Shown: positions 1-6,607, counted from the first letter of the stretch. The stretch is DNA of 10,314 bases from JBEKTY01 sp049515555 (GCA_049515555.1 JBEKTY010000230.1:1-10314), one strand, 5' to 3'. The notes: generated by a model from the sequence alone, not told the origin. Numbers and translations: made by a program.

Positions 1-828
1 CCAGGGCACGCTCACACTGACGATCAGTGCCGGTCATTGGATCAAGAACCGTGTGCTGAGCCTTCTGGCGCGGCTTCAGAATGCCTCTTGAGACCACGCA
101 ATTTATGCAACGTTAGGGTCTACCTGTTGCTCGAAGAGGAATTCCGCCTGCGGTTCAACAGCTGGATTTGCTGGAACTACACGCAGGGCATCGGTCGAAC
201 GCGCGGGTTTTCGCCTCGACACGATGACATTCTGTTTTTCACTAAGAGCGATCGGTTTACGTTCAATCTCGACAGCGTTCGCGTCCCGCAGAAATACTAC
301 CGATCCCGAAACAACATGCGGGGAGCGAATCCCGGAGATGTCTGGGAATTCTCTCACGTTCATTATTGTCAAGGCAATCGCACGGAACATCCAACTCAAA
401 AGCCAGAGGGATTGATTGAGCGGGTCGTCCTCGCGTCGTCAAACAAGAATGACCTTGTTGTCGATCCATTCGCCGGGAGCGGCACTACCCTGCGAGTGTG
501 CCAGCACCTAGACAGACAATCGACTGGGATCGAGCTGTCAAGTGAGTATGTGTCCCTGATAGAGACTCGCCTTAAGGAGCCGTTCACGGGATTCGATAGC
601 ATCGACCCAAGAATGAAGCGGATTCCGAACGACTTAAACGACCCAACGGTGCGGGCCGAGTACTTTGAGAAGCACAGATTTTGGTTTCTTTCGCACCATA
701 AGGATGAGCAAGAGACATTCCGAAGTGATTTCGCGAGCAAGTACCCAGACAAGGCGAGTGGAGGTCAGCCCACACTGTTTCCCGACGAGCCCGAGCCAGA
801 CGCTGCACCTGACCGCGGCGACCCGTAG
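1..828 (+). CDS. Site-specific DNA methyltransferase, C-terminal part (5' incomplete)
   Basis: This encodes the C-terminal portion of an N6-adenine or N4-cytosine DNA methyltransferase of the N6_N4_Mtase type, which transfers a methyl group from AdoMet to DNA in restriction-modification or as an orphan enzyme. Numbering from the TTG at 37, HPTQKP lies at residues 118-123 and the AdoMet-binding motif I, DPFAGSGTT, at 143-151. Motif I late in the protein is the beta-class order, so the catalytic (D/N/S)PP(Y/F) motif should lie upstream; it is not in the window. Family-like sequence starts around residue 37 (RLRFNSWICWNYTQG). The stretch before it is rich in Cys, Pro and Arg and looks poorly coding, although the frame is open from base 1. 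Either the gene continues off the left edge, or the 5' part is lost or frameshifted. The C-terminus ends in an acidic Pro-rich tail. GC is clearly lower than in the neighbours, which suggests transfer. Specificity cannot be read from the sequence. Confidence 0.85.
   Translation, partial: PGHAHTDDQCRSLDQEPCAEPSGAASECLLRPRNLCNVRVYLLLEEEFRLRFNSWICWNYTQGIGRTRGFSPRHDDILFFTKSDRFTFNLDSVRVPQKYYRSRNNMRGANPGDVWEFSHVHYCQGNRTEHPTQKPEGLIERVVLASSNKNDLVVDPFAGSGTTLRVCQHLDRQSTGIELSSEYVSLIETRLKEPFTGFDSIDPRMKRIPNDLNDPTVRAEYFEKHRFWFLSHHKDEQETFRSDFASKYPDKASGGQPTLFPDEPEPDAAPDRGDP
2..91 (+). CDS. Possible 3' end of an upstream reading frame
   Basis: Frame 2 is open from the left edge to a TGA at 89-91 and gives about 29 residues, starting QGTLTLTISAGHWIKNR. 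Its composition and third-position bases look more like coding sequence than the overlapping frame-1 start of the methyltransferase does. It may be the end of a different gene, or the true upstream frame of the methyltransferase with a frameshift between about 85 and 140. I do not recognise the peptide. The call is tentative because the piece is so short. Confidence 0.25.
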   Translation, partial: QGTLTLTISAGHWIKNRVLSLLARLQNAS

Positions 829-975
829 AGTTTTCGGAGATCAATGCCTCAAAGGCCGCCGCGGCAGGTGGGTCCGCCGAAGCCTTCCTGAACCGGACCA
901 GACACGCAATCCGGAAGGCGTTTAGGACCTTTTCTCGGGGGCCGAATCGCGGGTGTTGTGTGACGCTCCTCCCCG

Positions 976-991
976 ACCGCCGTTCGGCGGT
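976..991. terminator. Short GC hairpin, weak terminator candidate
   Basis: ACCGCC and GGCGGT form a 6-bp stem around a GTTC loop. It lies about 150 bases past the methyltransferase stop and has no T-run on either side, so it does not look like a classical intrinsic terminator. It could be a remnant of a dispersed palindrome. Confidence 0.25.
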
Positions 992-1061
992 GTTCCGAGG
1001 TGCGAAGGGATGGCGGATCAACAAAGCAAAAAGGCTCAGAACTGTTTTCCTCTGGAAAGCG

Positions 1062-1097
1062 AAAAGGGGTCAAGCAAAAGGTACCTGTCTCCTTTTT
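1062..1097. repeat. Imperfect inverted repeat around GGTACC
   Basis: AAAAGGGGTCA at 1062-1072 pairs with TGTCTCCTTTTT at 1086-1097, 9 of 11 positions matching, and encloses a GGTACC palindrome near 1080-1085. From memory, motifs joining GGTACC, a GGTC or GTCAGG core and AAAAGG/CCTTTT tails recur in planctomycete intergenic DNA. That family assignment is recall and was not searched. It ends 57 bases from the cyclophilin stop, so it could lie in the 3' part of that transcript. Confidence 0.5.
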
Positions 1098-1154
1098 CCA
1101 CGTGTTGAAGACTGTGTACCGGAAGGACTTCCGCGCCCGCGGCACCATCGTCTC

Positions 1155-2264
1155 CTACCCCAACTTCTTCACCTCGTACGGGTGCGGGCGCTTGCGGAGC
1201 ACTTTGGCCTCGACGATCTTGTCCGGCAGCGGGGCGTTGGGATCGCCCGGATCGCGGCGGCGGAGCTTGGCCAGCACGTCCTGGCCCTTAATCACGCGGC
1301 CGAAGACCGTGTGCTTGCCGTCCAAGTGCGTGGTGGGCACGAAGGTGAGGAAGAATTGCGACCCGCCCGTATCGCGGCCGGCGTGGGCCATGCTCAGACT
1401 GCCGCGGAAGTGCTGGCGGAAGTCGGTCCGGTAGCATTCGCAGGGGATCTGGTAGCCGGGCCCGCCCGTGCCGTCGCCCTTCGGGTCGCCCCCCTGGGCC
1501 ATGAAATTGGCCAGCACCCGGTGAAACGCCAGCCCGTTATAGAACCCCTTCTCGACCAGCGTAACGAAATTGGCCACGCTGTTGGGGGCCTCGTTCTCGA
1601 ACAGCTCCAACTCGATGTCGCCCTGGCTGGTCTTCAGCAGAATCCGGGGCAGGTCGTCGGCCTTGGCCTCCGCCTGGCGAATCTTGTTCTCTTTCGCCCA
1701 GGCCGTCTTGTAATAGTCGATGTTCTCCGCATCCATCTGCCCGATCTTGTTCAGCTTGCCGAGCTTCTTGGCCTGCTGGAAGTAATCTTCCGCCGTGTCG
1801 AACTCATTCACGCAGAAGGCGGCGATTCCGGCGAAACCGGGCACTTGGGGATCGCCGCAGTGATGGTCCATCAGCAGCTTGCCCACGGCAAACGCCCGTT
1901 CGTAATCGTCGCGCTGGCACCAATCCATCAACAGGCCCACCAGCAGATTGGTCACTTGCTTATCGGCCCCAGGGGCCTCCTGGTAGGCTTTTTGGGATGT
2001 AGCAACCAGTTGTTCTTCCACGGTGGTGGCCTTGGCCACAAGCTCCTTCCATTGCCCTTGGATGTCGGCCTTCTGTTTGGCGTCGGCCGTGCTGTACTGC
2101 TCCTTCAGGGCGCCCATTTTCGTGAGCAACTCCTTCCACTCGGTGAAGACGCGTGCGAACTCGGCCGCCTGGGGGCCCGGCTTGGTCGCCGGCTCGGCCC
2201 CCCGGGTCCCGAGCGGCACGGCGACCAGCAAGCTGACAATGGCCAGTAACCTGTAAATCTGCAT
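1155..2264 (-). CDS. Exported cyclophilin-type peptidylprolyl cis-trans isomerase
   Basis: This 369-residue protein should catalyse cis-trans isomerisation of Xaa-Pro bonds outside the cytoplasm. Residues 1-22 (MQIYRLLAIVSLLVAVPLG...) form a signal peptide, with likely cleavage near TRG-AE. Residues 30-200 are helical and tetratricopeptide-like, ending in an EDYFQQAKKLGKLNK stretch. The cyclophilin domain covers about 206-357. Its active-site set is FHRV (247-250, with R249 as the catalytic arginine equivalent to CypA R55), FMAQGGD (254-260), GSQFF (301-305) and HLDGKHTVFG (313-322). The residue equivalent to CypA W121 is H313, a change often linked to weak cyclosporin binding. I chose the ATG at 2264 over the frame start at 2321 because an AGAAGGAA ribosome site sits 7 bases upstream and the signal peptide then starts at residue 1. 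It is transcribed away from rsmD. Confidence 0.95.
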   Translation of the reverse strand: MQIYRLLAIVSLLVAVPLGTRGAEPATKPGPQAAEFARVFTEWKELLTKMGALKEQYSTADAKQKADIQGQWKELVAKATTVEEQLVATSQKAYQEAPGADKQVTNLLVGLLMDWCQRDDYERAFAVGKLLMDHHCGDPQVPGFAGIAAFCVNEFDTAEDYFQQAKKLGKLNKIGQMDAENIDYYKTAWAKENKIRQAEAKADDLPRILLKTSQGDIELELFENEAPNSVANFVTLVEKGFYNGLAFHRVLANFMAQGGDPKGDGTGGPGYQIPCECYRTDFRQHFRGSLSMAHAGRDTGGSQFFLTFVPTTHLDGKHTVFGRVIKGQDVLAKLRRRDPGDPNAPLPDKIVEAKVLRKRPHPYEVKKLG

Positions 2265-2271
2265 GGCGAAG

Positions 2272-2279
2272 TTCCTTCT
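2272..2279 (-). promoter_or_regulatory. Ribosome binding site of the cyclophilin gene
   Basis: On the minus strand this reads AGAAGGAA and ends 7 bases before the ATG at 2264. It decides the start: the longer frame beginning at 2321 would add 19 residues in front of a complete signal peptide. Confidence 0.7.
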
Positions 2280-2342
2280 GGGTTGCTGTTGGTACCAACT
2301 CCCATACCGTATCATAAGCAAAGGCCGCTGACAAATGGGGAG

Positions 2343-2464
2343 TAGGAGTTAGAAGTTAGGAGTTAGAAGGGAGAAGCCCGCGACCTGGGCCACCCGCGCA
2401 AGGGTCCGCTGTGGGGGCTGACCGAATACGCCGGCCACTCGGCCATTCTAACTCCTAACTCCTA
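2343..2464. repeat. TAGGAGT/TAGAAGT heptamer repeats in inverted arrangement
   Basis: The left arm is four tandem heptamers: TAGGAGT (2343), TAGAAGT (2350), TAGGAGT (2357) and TAGAAGG (2364). The right arm (2446-2464) is the reverse complement of about two and a half units. A 12-base stretch, 2357-2368, pairs perfectly with 2446-2457. The right arm ends 4 bases before the rsmD ATG and leaves no room for a normal ribosome site there. Such heptamer tracts may arise by slippage or as remnants of a mobile repeat. Confidence 0.75.
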
Positions 2465-2468
2465 GAGC

Positions 2469-3203
2469 ATGAGACAACCGCGACGAAAACCGTTTGGAAA
2501 CGCCGGCCGCAGTCCAAAGGGTGGACAGGCCAAGCCGGTGGGGGTGCGGATCATCGCTGGGCAGTTCCGCGGCCGCAAACTGCTGTACGCCGTCGATCCG
2601 CGGACCCGGCCGATGAAGGACCGCGTCCGGCAGGCCCTGTTCAACCGCCTCGGTCCGGCCGTCCAAGGCAAGGTGGCCATCGACCTGTTTGCGGGCACGG
2701 GGGCCTTGGGCTTCGAGGCCCTCAGCCGCGGCGCCGCCCGGGCCGTGCTGGTCGAGCAGCATGTGCCAATCGCCCGGGCCATCCGCCGCAACGCCGAATC
2801 GCTGGGGGCGCAGCGGCTGGTCCAGGTGGTCACCGCCGACGCCTTTCACTGGTTCCGCGCCATCCAGGCCGGCAGGTCCCCTTTGCCGCGGAGCAGACCG
2901 GGGGATACCACTCAAGAGTGTGACTTGGCCCGCGGTCCGGGCCCGTTGGGGCCCGAGCCGTGGCTGGTCTTCTGCTCGCCTCCCTACGATTTATTCGTCG
3001 AGCGGGCCGAGCGGATGCTGGAGCTCATCGCCGGGCTGGTCCATGCGGCCCCGGCCGACAGCGTGCTGGTCGTCGAGTCTGATCGCCGATTCGAGTTCTG
3101 CCGGTTGCCAAACCCAGAGCAGTGGGACGTTCGGGCGTATCCCCCCGCAATAGTGGGAATCTATTGGAAATCCGCCCCGCCCGACAGAACTTGCAATTCA
3201 TGA
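2469..3203 (+). CDS. rsmD: 16S rRNA (guanine(966)-N2)-methyltransferase RsmD family
   Basis: RsmD methylates G966 of 16S rRNA with AdoMet during 30S assembly. The 244-residue product shows the family order: VRIIAGQFRGRKL (26-38), RTRPMKDRVRQALFNRL (45-61), AdoMet motif I DLFAGTGALGFEALSRGAA (72-90), VLVE (92-95) and catalytic motif CSPPYD, where most family members have DPPF or DPPY. The protein ends with the expected strand region around VGIYWKS. Two oddities stand out. About 25 extra residues (GRSPLPRSRPGD... to ...GPGPLG) separate ADAFHWFRAIQ from PWLVFCSPPY, where the family normally has a short loop. The start is also uncertain: the ATG at 2469 follows a heptamer repeat and has no clear ribosome site, while GTG at 2544 would give MRIIAGQFRG, the usual RsmD N-terminus. 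I keep 2469 because Arg/Lys-rich N-terminal extensions occur in relatives. Confidence 0.9.
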   Translation: MRQPRRKPFGNAGRSPKGGQAKPVGVRIIAGQFRGRKLLYAVDPRTRPMKDRVRQALFNRLGPAVQGKVAIDLFAGTGALGFEALSRGAARAVLVEQHVPIARAIRRNAESLGAQRLVQVVTADAFHWFRAIQAGRSPLPRSRPGDTTQECDLARGPGPLGPEPWLVFCSPPYDLFVERAERMLELIAGLVHAAPADSVLVVESDRRFEFCRLPNPEQWDVRAYPPAIVGIYWKSAPPDRTCNS

Positions 3204-3280
3204 TTGATTGGCTTACCCCAGGCAACCGATCTAAACGGATGCCGGAGGTAGTGTTCCCGCACTGTAGATTGGAACGGTGC

Positions 3281-3335
3281 GGGGCCGCATCGTGCCGTAC
3301 GCGGAGCGCACGGCGCATGGTGTGCGCCGGCATTT
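3281..3335. repeat. Degenerate copy of the palindrome found at 8575-8651
   Basis: The sequence GTGCCGT...ACGGCGCATGGTGTGCGCCGGC resembles the arm and centre of the 8575-8651 element, read from the opposite strand, with scattered substitutions. Both translate to RTAHGV followed by R or C in one frame, which is how I noticed them. It still forms a perfect hairpin: CGGCGCA (3311-3317) and TGCGCCG (3323-3329) around a 5-base loop. It lies in the 157-bp gap between rsmD and the next gene, ending 26 bases before that gene's ATG, so it is probably in the leader or just downstream of the promoter. Confidence 0.55.
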
Positions 3336-3346
3336 GAGGCTCAGGC

Positions 3347-3353
3347 AGGGAGG
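3347..3353 (+). promoter_or_regulatory. Ribosome binding site of the 1051-residue protein
   Basis: AGGGAGG ends 7 bases before ATG 3361. It supports that start over the longer frame from 3277, whose first 28 codons run through a degenerate palindromic repeat. Confidence 0.75.
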
Positions 3354-3360
3354 CAAGGGA

Positions 3361-6300
3361 ATGGGCCGCCGACGGCTGGATTTTAGTTGGCCATTTCTGT
3401 TTATATTAGCGGGGCTATTCGTTTTCAGCGTCAAGTTGCCGCGGCAATGGGAGGTGGTGGCAAGACCCACACCGCTAGAGGAGCCACGCCACTCGGTGGC
3501 AGCGTCTCAATTCGCCCAATTACCGCCCACCCCGGGCACTGCTGGCCCGGTGTCGCGGCCGGATTCCGAGTTTCGTCGCGTCGAGCCCACGCAGCCACTC
3601 GCCTCGCGGGTGACGCCTGCCGAGCCGATCAGCGCGCAGGATCAGCCGGCCGCGGCCACGCCGGCTGCGGAGCCGGCGAAGCGTGACGTGGCCGTCGAGG
3701 CCCCGCCCACCGCGGATGAGGCGCAGAAGGCCATTGTCAAGCTCGTGGCGCCCAATAGCCCAGTCAGCCAGCCGGCCCCCGAAGAGACTGCCCTTGGGCC
3801 GACGATGGCCAAAGTCGGCGACCAGCCGGCCGAGAAGAACCCGGCGGTCGAGGCGTTGCAAGAAACGGCCGCCCCAGTGCCAACGAGCGAGCCGGCGCAA
3901 GAAAAGGTTGCTGCCGCACCAGCGGTCGAGCCGGCGCAAGAAAAGGTTGCCGCCGCACCGGCGGTCGAACCGCCGAAAGAGACGGTTGCCAGTGCTGAGC
4001 CAGCGGTCGAACCGTCGAAAGAGAAGGCTGCCAGTTCTGAACCGCGAACTCCGAATGCCACCACTACCGTGCCGCCGGTTGCGGCGAAAGCGGCGGAGCA
4101 GCCGGCGGCCGAACGCCCCGCCGTCGCGGCCACCCCGGCCGAGCAGCGGGTGATCCCGCTGCCCGATACCAACCACTTGGCCATCATCAGCCATCCGGAG
4201 CCGGAGGGGATGGCTTCGGGCCAGGCGACTGCCCCCGCCGCGGTGACTGCACCGTCCGAGCCCGGTGTGGGTGTTGCCCCACGCCCTGCGTATCCTGATA
4301 CCGGCCTGCCCGCAGTGGCCACCACGGTTGGGTCGGATCGGAAACCGGCCGCGGGTGGCCCGCTTCTGGTTCCCGATACGGGCGTGCCCGCAGTTGGGGC
4401 GGCGGTGGAGGCGCAACGAAAGCCGACCGAGCCGCCGGTCACTGAAAGCGGGAATCCGGCGGCCGAGCGGCCGGCTCAAAAAGCGATTCCGGCCTGGCAG
4501 GAGCCCGTGGCCCTGCTGGCGCATCTGGACGCCTTGTCCGGCCACGAGGCGAGCCGCCGCTGGGCCACCGAGGCGAAAGGCTTGGTCAGGAGGTTGGGGC
4601 CCGCGCTGGCCGCCGATCGCGGGCAAGCAGACTCGATCCTCGACCGCTTGGAGCGATTGCCCGCCGAAGGCCTGCACGTGGCGCTGAGGGTTCCGGAGCG
4701 GGCCGTGGCCCGGGACCTCGCGCGGACCAGTTACGCCTTGGAGCGGCGGGTGGGCGTGTGGAAACAAATCCGCGAAACGGGCGGCGGGGCGGCGGTCCAG
4801 GACCCGCCCCCCAACGGCCAGCCCGACTCGATGTCGTTGTGCCTGGCGGAAGTCGAGTCGCTGACCAGCCATTCGCCCGAGGGCGCCGCCTGGCGAAGCT
4901 TCCTGTTGGTAGATGCCCTGCGGCAGTGGGCCGCCCGTCGGCCGGCCGGCCAGCAGCGGTTGCCGCCGGAGCTGGCCGAGAAGTTTCTGGGCCATATCGC
5001 GCTGGCCCCCATGACGCCCGGCCAGCGGCAGTTCCTGGCCAGCCCGCCGTTGGCCGCGCTGCGAGTCGAGGTGCTCCGCCGGACGGCTGAGCCCATCGAC
5101 GCGGCAGTGCTGCTAGGGCACCTGGAACGGTACGAGCAGACCGGCCTGGCCAGCGACGGCCGGCGGCTGGCCCAGGACTGCGAATACCTGACCGTGGGCT
5201 CCGACCGTGCGGGGGCCCAGTTGGCGCACCGCGTCGAAACCTACTATCGCAACGCCAACGTGCGGCTGGCCGTCAACGCCGAGCTGCTCAATCGGATGAT
5301 CCCCAAACGGCAGCCGGAATACAGCCGGGTAAGAGATACGGTGGTGGGCGTGCCGGTGCGCGGAACGAGCCTGGCGGCCAACGACGTGGCCGTGCGGCTG
5401 CTGCCCGATCCGCAGCGGGTGCGGTTGGCGCTGGAGGTTTCGGGCGAGGTGGCGGCGGTCACGCAGTCGACCTCCGGCCCGGCCACGTTCTTCAGCGACA
5501 GTGAATCGACCTACACGGCCCGCAAGCCGCTGGACGTCGATCTGCGTGAGATTCGCGCCGGCCCGACAGAGGTCGAGGTGGACAACAACATGCAACTGCG
5601 GCGGATCCGCACGGACTTCGACCCGCTGCCGCTGGTGGGGCCGTTGGTCCGCGCCGTGGCCCGGTCGCAACACGACCAGCGCCGGCCCGCCGCCGACGCC
5701 GAGGTCCGCCAGAAGATCGCGGCCAAGGCCCAGCAGCGGATCGACAACGAGGTCGACACCCAGGTGGCCGAGGGGTGGCGCAACGTGCAGGAGAACCTGC
5801 TGGGCCCGCTGGATGCCCTGCTGTTGGAGCCCACGTTGCTCGACGCGGAGACGACCCCGCAGCGGCTGGCGATGCGAATCCGCCTAGCCGGCCGCGACCA
5901 ACTAGGCAGCCACACGCCGCGCCCGCAGGCCCCGGCCAGCAGCCTGGCCAGCGTGCAGATCCACGAATCGGCTTTGAACAACGTCATCGAGCGGCTGGGC
6001 CTGGACGGCCAGACGTTTTCACCGCCGGAGCTGGGCGAGCGGATTGCCCAGCGGCTCCGCCGCCCGCCGCCCGCCGCCGCCGAAGCGGAGCAGGAAGACG
6101 TAAAGATCACCTTCGCCGACCACGACGCGATCCACCTGCGTTGCGTGGGCGGCCGGCTGGAGGTAACGCTGGCCATCGCCAAGCTCACCAAGTCGCCGCG
6201 GAAGTGGAGCAATTTCCAGGTCCGCGCCTTTTACCGCCCCGAGGTCCGCGGCCGATCGGTCGACTTGGTTCGCGACGGCGTGGTGCAGTTGATCGGCACG

Positions 6301-6516
6301 CGATTGACCACCGGGTCACAGATAGCGCTGCGCGGCGTGTTCTCGAAGGTCTTCTCGCAGAAGAGGCCCTGGCACGTTTCGCCCGAACACTTCGTCAACA
6401 ACCCCAAGCTGCAAGGCCTGGCCGTCACGCAGTTCGCCATCGACGACGGCTGGATCGGGGCGGCCATCGGTCCGCAGCCCGCCAGCACCCTGCGCTCGGT
6501 CCTGCTGCGGCGGTAG
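3361..6516 (+). CDS. Large membrane-anchored protein of unknown function
   Basis: I do not recognise a family for this 1051-residue protein. Residues 1-8 are basic (MGRRRLDF) and about 9-25 form one hydrophobic segment, fitting an N-in signal anchor with the rest outside the cytoplasm. Residues about 30-370 are low-complexity, rich in Pro, Ala, Glu and Val, and include near-identical EPAQEKVAAAPAV units and a PDTG(L/V)PAV motif used twice; this looks like an extended stalk. About 375-620 is predominantly helical and Leu/Arg-rich. From about 625 (VETYYRNANVRLAVNAELL) there are alternating strand-like segments, a helical RQKIAAKAQQRIDNEVDTQ segment, and a final strand-rich part (about 915-1045). 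No catalytic motif, lipobox, zinc site or nucleotide-binding loop is visible. A structural or envelope-spanning role is inference only. Its stop lies 11 bases before the 6528-6596 hairpin. Confidence 0.9.
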   Translation: MGRRRLDFSWPFLFILAGLFVFSVKLPRQWEVVARPTPLEEPRHSVAASQFAQLPPTPGTAGPVSRPDSEFRRVEPTQPLASRVTPAEPISAQDQPAAATPAAEPAKRDVAVEAPPTADEAQKAIVKLVAPNSPVSQPAPEETALGPTMAKVGDQPAEKNPAVEALQETAAPVPTSEPAQEKVAAAPAVEPAQEKVAAAPAVEPPKETVASAEPAVEPSKEKAASSEPRTPNATTTVPPVAAKAAEQPAAERPAVAATPAEQRVIPLPDTNHLAIISHPEPEGMASGQATAPAAVTAPSEPGVGVAPRPAYPDTGLPAVATTVGSDRKPAAGGPLLVPDTGVPAVGAAVEAQRKPTEPPVTESGNPAAERPAQKAIPAWQEPVALLAHLDALSGHEASRRWATEAKGLVRRLGPALAADRGQADSILDRLERLPAEGLHVALRVPERAVARDLARTSYALERRVGVWKQIRETGGGAAVQDPPPNGQPDSMSLCLAEVESLTSHSPEGAAWRSFLLVDALRQWAARRPAGQQRLPPELAEKFLGHIALAPMTPGQRQFLASPPLAALRVEVLRRTAEPIDAAVLLGHLERYEQTGLASDGRRLAQDCEYLTVGSDRAGAQLAHRVETYYRNANVRLAVNAELLNRMIPKRQPEYSRVRDTVVGVPVRGTSLAANDVAVRLLPDPQRVRLALEVSGEVAAVTQSTSGPATFFSDSESTYTARKPLDVDLREIRAGPTEVEVDNNMQLRRIRTDFDPLPLVGPLVRAVARSQHDQRRPAADAEVRQKIAAKAQQRIDNEVDTQVAEGWRNVQENLLGPLDALLLEPTLLDAETTPQRLAMRIRLAGRDQLGSHTPRPQAPASSLASVQIHESALNNVIERLGLDGQTFSPPELGERIAQRLRRPPPAAAEAEQEDVKITFADHDAIHLRCVGGRLEVTLAIAKLTKSPRKWSNFQVRAFYRPEVRGRSVDLVRDGVVQLIGTRLTTGSQIALRGVFSKVFSQKRPWHVSPEHFVNNPKLQGLAVTQFAIDDGWIGAAIGPQPASTLRSVLLRR
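3889..4008 (+). repeat. 39-bp tandem repeat inside the Pro/Ala/Glu stalk
   Basis: Units 3889-3927 and 3928-3966 encode the same 13 residues (EPAQEKVAAAPAV) and differ at only two bases, both synonymous. A diverged, slightly longer unit (3967-4008, EPPKETVASAEPAV) follows, and EPSKEKAASSEP continues the pattern. The near-identity of the first two points to recent duplication by slippage or unequal exchange, so stalk length probably varies between strains. Confidence 0.85.
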
Positions 6517-6527
6517 CGGCAGAGCCC

Positions 6528-6596
6528 TTGGGTGCCACTGCTGGCTTGTCCAGCAGTGCTTCTCACATTGCTGGACAAGCCAGCAGTGGCACCCAA
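6528..6596. terminator. 31-bp near-perfect inverted repeat between convergent genes; likely two-way terminator
   Basis: The left arm, 6528-6558, and the right arm, 6566-6596, match at 30 of 31 positions when one is reverse-complemented, and the loop is 7 bases (CTTCTCA). It lies 11 bases past the stop of the 1051-residue protein and 11 bases past the stop of the phospho-sugar mutase on the other strand, so both transcripts would fold it at their 3' ends. No T-run follows on either side; it could stop or stabilise transcripts by structure alone. The core GCCACTGCTGGC...CCAGCAGTG matches my memory of a dispersed planctomycete repeat, which was not searched. Confidence 0.8.
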
Positions 6597-6607
6597 TGTG
6601 TCCACCC

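Larger units (their letters stand above)
829..1154. other. Gene-free region between methyltransferase and cyclophilin 3' ends
   Basis: These 326 bases separate the plus-strand methyltransferase from the minus-strand cyclophilin, so both genes end into the region. I find no convincing gene. It holds a hairpin at 976-991, an imperfect inverted repeat at 1062-1097 and a small symmetric site at 1120-1133 (CGGAAG GA CTTCCG). A 32-codon frame (1010-1108, starting MADQQSKKAQ) crosses the repeat, has no properly spaced ribosome site and is not called. GC changes within the region from rich (840-1000) to more mixed (1010-1110), as expected of a junction between sequences of different origin. Confidence 0.6.
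2265..2468. promoter_or_regulatory. Divergent intergenic region, cyclophilin / rsmD
   Basis: The two genes are transcribed away from each other, so promoters for both are expected here. A 12-bp perfect palindrome, GTTGGTACCAAC, lies at 2288-2299, in the cyclophilin leader. On the minus strand TTGTCA is followed after 17 bases by TACGGT, a weak -35/-10 pair; planctomycete promoters are poorly defined and I give this little weight. The rest is the heptamer repeat at 2343-2370, its inverted copy at 2446-2464, and 75 bases between them. Confidence 0.45.

Noticed and set aside
1010..1108. 32-codon small protein starting MADQQSKKAQ
   Set aside because: It has no correctly spaced ribosome site and half of it is the inverted repeat at 1062-1097.
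960..2249. 429-codon plus-strand frame opposite the cyclophilin gene
   Set aside because: It is the antisense of a clear cyclophilin. Its Leu/Val/His-rich sequence is what reversed GC-rich codons give, and no ribosome site or family motif is present.
3277..3360. Earlier start for the 1051-residue protein
   Set aside because: The added 28 residues translate a degenerate palindromic repeat, while ATG 3361 has a well-spaced AGGGAGG and begins a typical signal anchor.
3889..4050. Possible CRISPR-like array
   Set aside because: The repeats are tandem without spacers, in frame within a coding sequence, and encode a Pro/Ala/Glu stalk.
3520..4995. 491-codon minus-strand frame opposite the large protein
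   Set aside because: It mirrors the low-complexity stalk and is dominated by Arg, Gly and Leu runs, as expected from GC-rich antisense. The plus-strand gene has a start, ribosome site and membrane anchor.
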